A DNA stretch of 64,000 bases from JBCCCJ01 sp039029315 (GTDB lineage Bacteria > Bacteroidota > Bacteroidia > J057). The stretch's first letter is position 1. Each line of letters opens with the position of its first letter. The stretch covers positions 1-64,000 of the forward strand of contig JBCCGK010000020.1 of the NCBI GenBank assembly GCA_039029315.1. The letters are read 5' to 3'. The notes beneath the pieces are model-generated. The model was given only the letters and a program-made list of their open reading frames with translations, was not told where the DNA came from and did no database searches. Of the stretch, positions 44,584-54,020 are shown piece by piece. The position numbers and the translations under genes are program-made.

Positions 44584-45429
44584 TCAGGCCCGAATCCGCT
44601 CGCTTCCACTATAGACATTGAAGCGCTGATTTCGAACGAATCCCAACAAGCTCATCCCATATTGTTTGGCTAACCGAACAGCCAGACTTGAAGGAGCACC
44701 GACCGCTGCAAGGACGGGGCTGCCCGCCATCAGGGCTTTTTGCACCAACTCAAACCCGATCCGACCACTGAGAAAAATGAGGCATTCTGATAATGGGAGG
44801 GCCTCCTCTTCCACTGCTGCCCCAATCAATTTGTCCAGCGCATTGTGGCGGCCAATATCTTCCCGAACGTGTAAAAGCTTGCCATTCAAGTCAACCAGGG
44901 CCGCTGCATGAAGTCCGCCAGTATGAGAAAATATCGTTTGAAAATCCGACAGTTTGTCCGACAGACTATGAATCAGAGACGCATTCCATACCGGTCCTGC
45001 GGGCAAAACAGGACATCCTATGGTCTCTATTCCTTCCAATGACGCTTTGCCACACACGCCACAACTGGCACTGGCCACAAAATTCCGCTGAAGTCGTTCC
45101 TCCACCAGTTCGACCGACTCACTCAATTCTACCCGTACCACATTTCCTTCTGCTTCAGGATGCTCTACTTGGATACAATGACGAATCTCTCTCACCTGCG
45201 CCCGATCTGTAATGATTCCTTCCGATAGCAGGAATCCCAATGTTAATTCCAGGTCATGTCCGGGGGTCCGCATCGTAATTGTCAGACTTTGCTTGATCCG
45301 ATTGGCTCGTTCTCCATGTACGAGCTGGATTTCCATCGGCTCTTCCACAGCCAACAAATCATTTTTCTCCTCCTTTTCTTTGGATTGATAAGCTTGGATC
45401 TGTACAGGTGCTACACGTGAAAGGCCCAT
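44584..45429 (-). CDS. fdhD: Formate dehydrogenase accessory sulfurtransferase FdhD
   Basis: Transfers sulfur from a cysteine desulfurase to the molybdenum cofactor of formate dehydrogenase. The sulfur-carrying pair is in SCGVCGK (C123/C126), close to the E. coli positions, and the substrate-binding HTGGLHAAALVD, EDIGRHNALDKLIG and SGRIGFELVQKA motifs are intact. The ATG at 45429 gives 281 residues, the normal size; the frame stays open to 45654 but that sequence is not FdhD-like. No formate dehydrogenase or cofactor genes are adjacent, so its client lies elsewhere. Confidence 0.92.
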   Translation of the reverse strand: MGLSRVAPVQIQAYQSKEKEEKNDLLAVEEPMEIQLVHGERANRIKQSLTITMRTPGHDLELTLGFLLSEGIITDRAQVREIRHCIQVEHPEAEGNVVRVELSESVELVEERLQRNFVASASCGVCGKASLEGIETIGCPVLPAGPVWNASLIHSLSDKLSDFQTIFSHTGGLHAAALVDLNGKLLHVREDIGRHNALDKLIGAAVEEEALPLSECLIFLSGRIGFELVQKALMAGSPVLAAVGAPSSLAVRLAKQYGMSLLGFVRNQRFNVYSGSERIRA

Positions 45430-45717
45430 TTGAATGCTATTTTGGCGGATATGAATTGAGAATTGTAAGGACAAGTCCCTGTACAGGAAGCCATTAGATT
45501 CCAGCTTCCAAGAAAGGAACAATTTCTCTTTTTCCCTGGATGACAGATCAAAAATGTCAAATTCCCTGCAAAAAGCCCATTTCTTTCGGCAAACAAATGG
45601 TCGAAGCCATCCTTCGCTTGATCGAAATATATTTCCATTTGATCGAGAATTCAATCTGATAAGACAACGGTTTCAAAAGTTTCATCATCTTACGTGATAA
45701 ACTAACTCGCTCCCTCT

Positions 45718-46605
45718 ATGAAACTACACATTGAGAACCTATCACAGACCTATCCAAATGGTGTCCAAGCGCTTAAGAATGTCTCTTTAGAGATTGAGAC
45801 AGGCATGTTTGGATTGCTTGGCCCCAATGGCGCTGGAAAATCTACTCTGATGCGCATCCTGGCAACCCTTCAAATGCCTGATTCAGGTAGCATTACGTTC
45901 GGCGAGCACAATGTCTTGATCGACAAAACTGAGATCAGACAGCTCCTGGGTTATTTACCACAAGAATTTGGCGTCTATCCCAAAATCAAGGCGATCAGCT
46001 TGCTCGACCATCTCGCTGTTCTCAAGGGGATTGGAAATAGCTCGGAGAGAAAGAACCGAGTAGAACAGGTCCTGGTCCAGACCAATTTGTGGAAACACCG
46101 CAACAAACGATTGGGGGGATACTCAGGAGGGATGCGGCAGCGGTTTGGCATCGCTCAGGCCTTGCTGGCTGATCCCAAGCTGATCATCGTGGATGAACCA
46201 ACAGCTGGACTTGACCCAGCCGAGCGAAACCGTTTCCACAATATGCTCAGTGAATTGGGCAACAATGCCGTTGTGATTCTTTCTACCCATATCGTGGATG
46301 ATGTTACGAAACTTTGCCCTGATATGGCCATTATTCATGAGGGAGTCATCCAGATGACAGGCAGTCCCCAGGAAGCCATAGAGGCGCTGGAAGGGAACGT
46401 TTGGCAACGGGTCATTCCCAAGCAGGAACTTGACAAATTCAAACAACAATATCAGGTCATCGGCGAACATTTGATCGCTGGCCAAACACAAATCATGATT
46501 CTGAGCGATTTTGATCCCGGCAATGAGTTCAAACCGAAGCCTGCGGATCTTGAAGATGTATATTTCTCCTATATTTCGCACACTCAACAGCCTGTATTGG
46601 TCTAG
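45718..46605 (+). CDS. ABC transporter ATP-binding protein
   Basis: Drives the adjacent permease. Walker A is GPNGAGKSTLM, the signature YSGGMRQR, and Walker B LIIVDEPTAGLDPAERNRF. The length of 295 residues includes a C-terminal extension after the nucleotide-binding domain. It ends 2 bp before the permease/peptidase gene, so the two are one operon and complex. Confidence 0.93.
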   Translation: MKLHIENLSQTYPNGVQALKNVSLEIETGMFGLLGPNGAGKSTLMRILATLQMPDSGSITFGEHNVLIDKTEIRQLLGYLPQEFGVYPKIKAISLLDHLAVLKGIGNSSERKNRVEQVLVQTNLWKHRNKRLGGYSGGMRQRFGIAQALLADPKLIIVDEPTAGLDPAERNRFHNMLSELGNNAVVILSTHIVDDVTKLCPDMAIIHEGVIQMTGSPQEAIEALEGNVWQRVIPKQELDKFKQQYQVIGEHLIAGQTQIMILSDFDPGNEFKPKPADLEDVYFSYISHTQQPVLV

Positions 46606-46607
46606 TT

Positions 46608-49600
46608 ATGCTTTGGAACGTCATTCAATTCGAACTGCAATACCGAAAGGGCCGACCTGCAACCTATATTTATTTCTTCATTTTGTTTTTGATGGGATTT
46701 TTGGCCATCGCAGTTGAAGAGTTTACAGTAGGGGGAGGAACAGGCCAGGTCAAAGAAAATGCACCAAGGGCCATCGCCTTTATGATGGTCATCATGACTG
46801 CGCTTCCTGGATTTCTGATGAGTTCAGCGATCATGGGGACGCCTGTTTTACGCGATTTTGAGCATAAGACTTCTACACTGTTTTTTACAACCCCCATCAG
46901 CAAAGGCACCTATCTCTGGGGACGCTTTTGGGGAGCGATGATTGTGCTACTATTTGTCTTCTCGGGTGTCTTGTTTGGGTTGATGCTGGGTGCAGCCATG
47001 CCCTGGCTGGATGAAGACAAAATGTTGCCTTACAATGCCTGGCATTTCATCCAGCCCTTCCTGGTATTTGTCCTCCCTAATATTCTGATCACGGGCACAC
47101 TTTTCTACATGGGTGGAGCCCTCAGCAGAAATCTCCTGTTCGTCTATGTACAGGGTGCCATGTTATTGGTTCTCTACTTGATCACTGGGGATTTACTCAA
47201 TGATCTGGATAATCAGCGCATCGCGGCCATTTTGGACCCTGTAGGGATTAATCTGATCAATTTGGTCTCTCGATATTGGACAGTAGCCGAGCAGAATTCT
47301 CAGGTATTCTCCATGACAGGACTTGTGCTGATCAACCGCTTGCTTTGGATTGGCATCTCTGTCGCGGTCATATTCCTGACACACTATATTTTCAATTTTA
47401 ATATTGTCAAACGTGGGTTGTGGAGAAGGAAGCAAAAAGAGGCTCAGCAAGTGGCACTTCCAAAATTGATCGCCACAGAAATCAATCTGCATTTTGGGAG
47501 CAAAATCGAATTGCAACGCATTCTTCACCTGGCCAATTTGTATTTCAAAGAAGTCATTCGATCTATTCCTTTTCTGGTGATCGCTTCCTTTGGGATTGTG
47601 ATGACCTTTATCAATGGATGGAGTTTTGGTTCTATGTATGGAACGGATTCTTATCCCACTACCTATCAGGTGCTAAACGTGATCAGTGGATTCAATCTCT
47701 TTTTCATCATTCTGATTGTTTTTTATTCAGGGGAACTGGTTTGGCGGGAACGCGATATTAAGATGAATCAGATTTTTGATGCTTTGCCACTTCCTAACCT
47801 CAGCAGTTTGTTGAGTAAATTCCTGGCCTTTGTTGCCATCCATATATGTCTTTTGTTGGTCTTGATGCTTGCCGGGATTGCTATTCAAGCCATTCATGGG
47901 TATTTCAGATTTGAACTAGGGGTATATATTGGAAACCTCTTCACAGAGAATCTGGCCTTCCTGATTCTGTTTACCCTACTTGCTTTTTTCCTTCAAATCA
48001 TCGCCAATCACAAATATCTGGGACATGCGCTGGTAGTCTTGTTCTTCATCGTAACGCTGGTCATGACGCAAGTCGGCCTGGAGCATAATATGTTTCGATT
48101 TGCCAGTGGGAGTCTGGGCCAATATTCAGACATGAACACCTATGGTCATTATGTCCCTCCATTTAGTTGGTATCAATTGTATTGGATGGCCTTTGGTGTG
48201 ATTCTGTTTGCGGTCAGTGTCTCCTTCTCGGTAAGAGGCGTCGACACCATGCTGAAAAAAAGACTGCAGCTAGCCAAACTTCGATTTGCCAGACCTCTGA
48301 TGATTTTGACAGCGGCGGGTTTGGCCTTATTCATCGGATCAGGGGCTTACATCTATTACAACACGAATATCCTGAACACCTATCAAAATTCTGATGAGCA
48401 AATCGACTTGCAGGTAGCCTATGAAAAGGAGCTAAAACAGTATGAAGCTGATCTACAGCCCAAAATTGTGGAAACCTATGTGGAAGTGGATTTGTATCCG
48501 AAGAAAAGAAATTTCACTGCAAAAGGGCACTATATTCTCAAAAACCGATCTGGAGAAGCCATTGAAACCATCATGGTACAGGAACCTCCTCATCTCGACA
48601 ATCATACAGATCTGCTGGATTTCACCTATCTGGACTCTATCGGAGGCCAAGGAGTAGAGCTTGAGAAAAACTGGGAGGATTTTGGATTTAGCATCTTCCG
48701 ACTTCCTCGTCCGCTCATGCCAGGGGATAGTATACAGATGGATTTTGTTCAACGATATGAGACAGTTGGATTTAAGGAATCAGGCTCCAACACCAATGTT
48801 GTCTTCAATGGCACCTTTTTCAATAATACCTATTTCCCTTCCATTGGCTATAATCGCAGTGTGGAAGTGGGCAGTGATAGTGAGCGAAAGGATCATGACC
48901 TTCCGGAGAAGGAAAGAATGAGAGAGCGTGATGATCCTGTCGGTCAGTCCATTACCCTGGTTGGAGATGATGGAGATTATATTCGCTTCGAAACCATTAT
49001 GAGCACGGATCCGGATCAAATCGCGATTTCTCCTGGATATTTGCAAAAAGAATGGGAAGAAAATGGGCGGCGATATTTCCACTACAAAATGGATCGCCCC
49101 ATGATGAACTTCTACTCCTTCTTGTCTGCAAAGTATGAAGTGATGCGAGAAGCCTGGACCACGCCGCAAGGGGAATCCATCAATCTTGAGATTTACTACC
49201 ACAAAGGGCATGAGTTCAATCTGGATCGCATGATGGAGGCCATGAAGCATTCGCTTGCCTATTATGCCACCCACTTCAGTCCCTATCAGTATCGCCAGAT
49301 GCGGATCATGGAATTCCCAAGATATGCAACCTTCGCTCAATCCTTTGCCAATACGGTTCCTTTCTCCGAAGGGATTGGATTCATCATGGACATTGGAGAG
49401 GATGATGTGGACATTGCCTATTATGTAACCGCTCATGAGATGGCTCACCAATGGTGGGGACATCAGGTGTGCGAAGCGCAAGTCAAAGGCAATGCCATGT
49501 TGTCAGAAACGATGTCTCAATATTCTGCTTTGATGGTGATGAAAGAGAAATATCCGCCAGAGAAAATGCAGAAATTTCTGAAATATGAATTGGACAGCTA

Positions 49601-50213
49601 TCTGAATGGACGAGCCACTGAGCAGAAAAAAGAGATGCCCCTTTCTTTGGTGGAAGGTCAAGGGTATATTCACTATCGAAAAGGTTCCTTGATCATGTAT
49701 GCCTTGCAGGATTACATCTCCGAAGACAGCGTAAATACAGCTCTACATCGCTTTGTAACAGAGTGGGCCTGGAGACAGGATCGCTTTGCAACCACGGACA
49801 TATTGTTAGGATTTTTCCGGGATGTCACGCCCGACAGCTTGCAATATTTGATTACGGACATGTTCGAAACCATCACTTTGTTCGAAAACAGAACTGTGGA
49901 TGCTACCTACACAGAGCAAAGCGATGGAGAATATGTGGTGAATCTGGATATCAGTACCATCAAATATCGGGCGGATAGTCTGGGGAATGAGACTGAAATT
50001 CCGATCAGAGACTGGATTGATGTCGGGGTGTTTGGGGAGACAGAGTCTGGCAAAGATACTCTGCTTTATTTGCAGAAACATCGCTTTACAGCGAATGAGA
50101 GCTCTCTGGCAATTTCTGTCAATCAAGAACCAACTCGTGCGGGAATCGATCCAATCAACAAACTGATTGACAGAAATCCAAAGGACAATACCCGAGATTT
50201 GAAAAAGAAATGA
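46608..50213 (+). CDS. ABC permease fused to M1-family metallopeptidase domain
   Basis: A 1201-residue protein. The N-terminal half (about 1-600) has around twelve hydrophobic segments in two ABC-2-like blocks. The C-terminal half (about 640-1140) is M1-aminopeptidase-like, with the zinc motif HEMAHQWWGH near residue 943 and the third ligand in AMLSETMSQY. The GAMEN motif of typical aminopeptidases was not seen. A transporter with an attached periplasmic or cytoplasmic protease recurs in Bacteroidota; the cargo is unknown, peptides being a fair guess. Confidence 0.88.
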   Translation: MLWNVIQFELQYRKGRPATYIYFFILFLMGFLAIAVEEFTVGGGTGQVKENAPRAIAFMMVIMTALPGFLMSSAIMGTPVLRDFEHKTSTLFFTTPISKGTYLWGRFWGAMIVLLFVFSGVLFGLMLGAAMPWLDEDKMLPYNAWHFIQPFLVFVLPNILITGTLFYMGGALSRNLLFVYVQGAMLLVLYLITGDLLNDLDNQRIAAILDPVGINLINLVSRYWTVAEQNSQVFSMTGLVLINRLLWIGISVAVIFLTHYIFNFNIVKRGLWRRKQKEAQQVALPKLIATEINLHFGSKIELQRILHLANLYFKEVIRSIPFLVIASFGIVMTFINGWSFGSMYGTDSYPTTYQVLNVISGFNLFFIILIVFYSGELVWRERDIKMNQIFDALPLPNLSSLLSKFLAFVAIHICLLLVLMLAGIAIQAIHGYFRFELGVYIGNLFTENLAFLILFTLLAFFLQIIANHKYLGHALVVLFFIVTLVMTQVGLEHNMFRFASGSLGQYSDMNTYGHYVPPFSWYQLYWMAFGVILFAVSVSFSVRGVDTMLKKRLQLAKLRFARPLMILTAAGLALFIGSGAYIYYNTNILNTYQNSDEQIDLQVAYEKELKQYEADLQPKIVETYVEVDLYPKKRNFTAKGHYILKNRSGEAIETIMVQEPPHLDNHTDLLDFTYLDSIGGQGVELEKNWEDFGFSIFRLPRPLMPGDSIQMDFVQRYETVGFKESGSNTNVVFNGTFFNNTYFPSIGYNRSVEVGSDSERKDHDLPEKERMRERDDPVGQSITLVGDDGDYIRFETIMSTDPDQIAISPGYLQKEWEENGRRYFHYKMDRPMMNFYSFLSAKYEVMREAWTTPQGESINLEIYYHKGHEFNLDRMMEAMKHSLAYYATHFSPYQYRQMRIMEFPRYATFAQSFANTVPFSEGIGFIMDIGEDDVDIAYYVTAHEMAHQWWGHQVCEAQVKGNAMLSETMSQYSALMVMKEKYPPEKMQKFLKYELDSYLNGRATEQKKEMPLSLVEGQGYIHYRKGSLIMYALQDYISEDSVNTALHRFVTEWAWRQDRFATTDILLGFFRDVTPDSLQYLITDMFETITLFENRTVDATYTEQSDGEYVVNLDISTIKYRADSLGNETEIPIRDWIDVGVFGETESGKDTLLYLQKHRFTANESSLAISVNQEPTRAGIDPINKLIDRNPKDNTRDLKKK

Positions 50214-50218
50214 ACCTT

Positions 50219-50254
50219 GCCTAACCCAAGTTAGGCTGGCTCCCATAAAGGAGC
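50219..50254. repeat. Two tandem short hairpins after the ABC/M1 gene
   Basis: GCCTAAC-CCAA-GTTAGGC (50219-50236) is followed by GCTCC-CATAAA-GGAGC (50239-50254). They lie 5-40 bp past the permease stop and 59 bp before the kinase ATG, so they may terminate transcription or structure the kinase leader. No long T-run is present. Confidence 0.45.
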
Positions 50255-50312
50255 GGAATTTTATCTTAGGGGTTCTACTTTCAGATCCACAATCTCTTAG
50301 GAGAATGGATCT

Positions 50313-52265
50313 ATGGGAAAAAAACTTATAGGTAAAACGATTTTTTCTTCTGCTCGACGGACCTTTGCGGCATATGGAATTGCCTTTGGATTGCTGTTCC
50401 CGATTGCTTCAACGGTTCTGGATATTTGGCTGAAAGATCTCAGTTTTTCATGGTCGCATGTGTTGTTGGTGCAGGAACAACAGCCTTTGCACTGGATCAT
50501 TGATCTGGCACCACTGGTTTTGGGATGGATTGCTTCCATCATCGGCACCAAGCAGGACAAACTCCAAAAACTCAATGAAAATCTGTCAGGAAGAGTGGAA
50601 TTGCAGACCAAAGATCTGAGAGAGCAAAATCTCCGACTTAGATCAGAGATTGAAGAAAGACAAAGAATCGAATCAGAACTTAAGCAAGCAAAAGAAGCGG
50701 CTGAAGCAGCTGCCATCGCTAAAGCTGAATTTTTGTCTACCATGAGCCATGAGATCCGGACTCCGATGAATGCTGTCATCGGAATGTCCGGTCTCTTGAT
50801 AGGGACAGAATTGAATGAAGAGCAAAAAGAATACGCGGAGACCATTCGAATCAGTGGAGACAATCTCCTGTCTGTTATCAATGATATTCTAGATTTTTCC
50901 AAAATCGAATCTGGGAAGATGGAAGTGGAATATCAGGAAATGGTGCTCCTGGACCCGATTGAAGATACGCTGGATTTATTGGCTACCAAGGCAGAGGAGA
51001 AACAGATTGAGCTGTTATGCGATATCCAGGAGGGCGTACCTGAATACATCATTTCTGATCTTGCCAAAATCAGACAAGTCATTGTCAATCTTGTGAACAA
51101 TGCAATCAAGTTCACAGCCAAAGGTGAAATTCTGGTGTCTATTCAGGCCAAAAAAATCAACAACAAACAATTCGAGATTCTCTACTCTGTCAAAGATACA
51201 GGAATAGGCATTCCCGAAGACCGCCTCAATCGACTCTTCAAATCCTTCTCTCAGGTTGATGCTTCTACAACACGAAAGTATGGTGGAACAGGGCTGGGTT
51301 TGGCGATCAGTAAAAAAATTGTCGAATTATTGGGAGGAAATATTTGGGTAGAAAGTGTGGAAGGAGTGGGGTCGACCTTCTCATTTAGCATTCTGGCAGA
51401 ACCAACATCCAACCCCTCCTCATTCCCCAATATTAACTATCTCCATGGCAAGCGGGTATTGATCGTAGATGATAATGCTACCAATATCAAGATTCTTGAA
51501 AAACAATGTCAAAGCTGGGGATTGAGCTATGAAAGTTACGATGATCCCTTAGAAGTCAAGCATCAGTTGGCAGCGGGAAATTCCTGGGATTTGGGGATAT
51601 TGGATATGCAGATGCCAAAGCTCGATGGCATAGAACTCGCCATGGAAATCAGAAAAATTTTTTCTTCGAGACAGCTTCCGCTAATTCTGCTAAGTTCAAT
51701 TGGCTATGTCTTGACTGGGGACCAAAAACACATGTTCCAGACAATCCTCAGTAAACCCACCAGACAGCGAACACTTCTCCGACAAATTTGTCGCCTGTAC
51801 CAGCAAGATTCTGGCTTCCAGGATAGAAGACCATCCCAACTCACGGAGCAAGACATTCAACAGCTACCAGATTTGAAAATTTTGCTAGCGGAAGATAATG
51901 CTGTCAATCAGAAAGTGGCCAGCCGTATCCTCCAAAAACTGGGCTATCAGATTGACATTGCTGCCAATGGAGAAGAAGCCGTAAAAGCTGTAGAGATGAT
52001 TAATTACGACTTGGTCTTTATGGACATGCAAATGCCTGTGATGGATGGATTGGAGGCAACAGAAAAGATTCGGGAGAACATATCTGATCGGTCTCTGATC
52101 ATCATTGCCATGACTGCCAATGCCTCTCCGGTTGATAGACAAAGATGTCTGGATTCAGGGATGAATGATTATCTGGCTAAACCAATTCAGATGCCGCAGA
52201 TTTTTGATATGATCAAGAAGTGGTTTGTTGAAGATCGCAGGATCAATATTCAATCGGTATCATGA
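50313..52265 (+). CDS. Hybrid sensor histidine kinase with two receiver domains
   Basis: Two hydrophobic segments (about 20-40 and 60-77) enclose a short external loop; no periplasmic sensor fold is visible. A coiled coil (about 80-135) leads to HisKA with the phosphorylated His146 in MSHEIRTPMNAVIG, then the HATPase (N box VNNAIKF, DTGIGI, GGTGLGLAIS). Two receivers follow (about 382-500, ILDMQMPKLDG; about 528-645, VFMDMQMPVMDG), both with the phosphoacceptor Asp. No response regulator with an output domain is adjacent, so it is an orphan relay kinase; the input signal is unknown. Confidence 0.92.
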   Translation: MGKKLIGKTIFSSARRTFAAYGIAFGLLFPIASTVLDIWLKDLSFSWSHVLLVQEQQPLHWIIDLAPLVLGWIASIIGTKQDKLQKLNENLSGRVELQTKDLREQNLRLRSEIEERQRIESELKQAKEAAEAAAIAKAEFLSTMSHEIRTPMNAVIGMSGLLIGTELNEEQKEYAETIRISGDNLLSVINDILDFSKIESGKMEVEYQEMVLLDPIEDTLDLLATKAEEKQIELLCDIQEGVPEYIISDLAKIRQVIVNLVNNAIKFTAKGEILVSIQAKKINNKQFEILYSVKDTGIGIPEDRLNRLFKSFSQVDASTTRKYGGTGLGLAISKKIVELLGGNIWVESVEGVGSTFSFSILAEPTSNPSSFPNINYLHGKRVLIVDDNATNIKILEKQCQSWGLSYESYDDPLEVKHQLAAGNSWDLGILDMQMPKLDGIELAMEIRKIFSSRQLPLILLSSIGYVLTGDQKHMFQTILSKPTRQRTLLRQICRLYQQDSGFQDRRPSQLTEQDIQQLPDLKILLAEDNAVNQKVASRILQKLGYQIDIAANGEEAVKAVEMINYDLVFMDMQMPVMDGLEATEKIRENISDRSLIIIAMTANASPVDRQRCLDSGMNDYLAKPIQMPQIFDMIKKWFVEDRRINIQSVS

Positions 52266-52335
52266 ATCATTGCCTCTTCTGGGAGAAAAGTACAAAACGC
52301 AATCCCAACACAAAAAAAATGTGGAACTTCCTTCT

Positions 52336-52740
52336 ATGAAGTCAACTCAATTTGTACACAAAAAGGAACTCTTCTCACACGCTGCATCTATCCTTCCAGT
52401 AGCAGATCTGGACACCAGCATGAACTTTTATCGGGACAAACTGGGATTTGAGATCACATTTACCTGGGAAGATCCCCCTTCTTATGCTGTCCTGAAGCGA
52501 GGAGAAGGTGTCAGTATCCATCTGGTGAGGCGGGAAGATCAACTCAGCCCCTCGGATAGACATACTCGACTGTACATTTTTGTCTATGATGTAGACGCTC
52601 TTTATAAAGAGTTAAGAGACAATGGTCTTCAGATTCCCGACTCTCTTTTTGACACCGACTATGGCATGCGCGAATTTGAGATTCATGACCCGGATGGATA
52701 TCGGATTTGTTTTGGAATGAATGTGGAAAGAAAGGTGTAA
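52336..52740 (+). CDS. VOC-superfamily protein (glyoxalase/bleomycin-resistance fold)
   Basis: The 134-residue protein starts at ATG 52336; an upstream in-frame Met at 52225 would overlap the kinase gene. The vicinal-oxygen-chelate pattern is visible: ASILPVADLDTSMNFYRDKLGFE, then YAVLKRGEGVSIHLVR, and EFEIHDPDGYRICFG at the end. Metal ligands typical of active dioxygenases or glyoxalases (His and Glu) are partly present (H in SIHLV, E in REFEIHDPDG). Substrate cannot be deduced. Confidence 0.85.
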   Translation: MKSTQFVHKKELFSHAASILPVADLDTSMNFYRDKLGFEITFTWEDPPSYAVLKRGEGVSIHLVRREDQLSPSDRHTRLYIFVYDVDALYKELRDNGLQIPDSLFDTDYGMREFEIHDPDGYRICFGMNVERKV

Positions 52741-52788
52741 ATTCATCACGTTTTTATTCCATATCCGAACTCATTTTTCCTGACTCTC

Positions 52789-54015
52789 ATGCTTGATCTT
52801 GCTTACGTTCGCTCTCACTTTCCAGCCCTGAGTGGAGACTGGATATTCATGGACAATGCTGGCGGTTCTCAAACACTCAAAACCGTATCTGATCGCATTT
52901 CAGACTATTTATTGACTTCAGATGTGCAACATGGTGCATCTTATGAGGTCTCCCAAATTGCCACCCAACGTGTCAGGCAAGCGAATCAAGCCATGGCGAC
53001 TTTCATCAATGCTACATATGCAGAAGAAGTAGTGATGGGGGCATCGGCCACAATGGTATTTCGTCTGCTCTCTCTCTGTCTGGCAAAAACCCTTGAAGCG
53101 GGGGATGAAATCATCGTCTCCAATGCAGACCATGAAGCCAATGTCAGTCCCTGGACAGATCTGGCAGATCAGGGGATCGTCATCAAGATATGGAAAGTTC
53201 GGCCTGAGACGATGGAATTTCATCTGGAAGATTTAGGAACCTTGATGACGGACCGCACCCGATTGGTTTGTGTTACGCATACCTCCAATGTGCTTGGCAC
53301 GCTTAATCCTGTCAAAGAATATGCCCGCTTTGTGCATGACAGAGGGGCTTTGATTGCGGTGGATGGGGTGGCTCATGCGCCGCATCGCCTGATCGATGTT
53401 CAGGAGACGGATGTAGATTTTTATGTATTCAGTACCTACAAGGTGTATGGGCCGCATTATGCGCTGTTATATGGGAAAAAAGAACATCTTCTTCGATTGC
53501 CGGGCATCAATCACTATTTCATTCAGCAAGATGATCTCCCCTACAAATTCCAACCAGGCAACAACAATTTCGAGCTGACTTACAGCATGTTGGGTGTGGT
53601 CGATTATTTGGAAGCGGTTGCCCAACATCATCAACCAGATGCCAGCCGATCCAGCAGAGCGAATATGGAACTGGCTTTTGAGCTGTTTGTCGAGCATGAA
53701 GAACGACTGGCAGCCCGATTTCTGGATTTTCTGAACAGCCAAGCCAGCGTTCGTGTTGTTGGTAGCACTGATAGCAGCAAATCTGTACGGGTCCCGACCA
53801 TTTCTTTTGTGGTAGATGGCATGCAATCTGACCATCTTGTTGAGCAGGTAGATCCCCATAAGATCGGGATTCGATTTGGAGATTTCTATGCCAAAAAGTT
53901 GATTGAAGATCTGGATCTGGAATCCTACAATGGGGTTGTCAGGGTGAGTCTGGTGCATTACAACACCCTGGAGGAGGTCGATCGATTGATTGGGGTGTTG
54001 GAAAAAATCCTTTAA
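52789..54015 (+). CDS. Class-V aminotransferase (cysteine-desulfurase-like, no catalytic Cys)
   Basis: PLP enzyme of the NifS/SufS fold. The PLP lysine is K218 in FSTYKVYGP, and the N-terminal FMDNAGGSQTL and VVMGASATMVFRLLS blocks fit. At the place where desulfurases have a mobile-loop Cys this protein reads IGIRFGDFYA, with none, so it should not make a protein persulfide. It resembles the desulfurase-like subfamily sometimes linked to C-S lyase roles. It is the only candidate for an EgtE-like lyase in the window, though 22 kb from egtBD. It ends 5 bp before the convergent radical-SAM gene. Confidence 0.86.
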   Translation: MLDLAYVRSHFPALSGDWIFMDNAGGSQTLKTVSDRISDYLLTSDVQHGASYEVSQIATQRVRQANQAMATFINATYAEEVVMGASATMVFRLLSLCLAKTLEAGDEIIVSNADHEANVSPWTDLADQGIVIKIWKVRPETMEFHLEDLGTLMTDRTRLVCVTHTSNVLGTLNPVKEYARFVHDRGALIAVDGVAHAPHRLIDVQETDVDFYVFSTYKVYGPHYALLYGKKEHLLRLPGINHYFIQQDDLPYKFQPGNNNFELTYSMLGVVDYLEAVAQHHQPDASRSSRANMELAFELFVEHEERLAARFLDFLNSQASVRVVGSTDSSKSVRVPTISFVVDGMQSDHLVEQVDPHKIGIRFGDFYAKKLIEDLDLESYNGVVRVSLVHYNTLEEVDRLIGVLEKIL

Positions 54016-54020
54016 TCTTT

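Noticed and set aside
45430..45654. In-frame upstream extension of fdhD
   Set aside because: FdhD proteins start near MGLSRV; the extension is not family-like and sits in the promoter region.
52789..54015. True cysteine desulfurase (SufS/IscS)
   Set aside because: The mobile-loop Cys is absent (IGIRFGDFYA).
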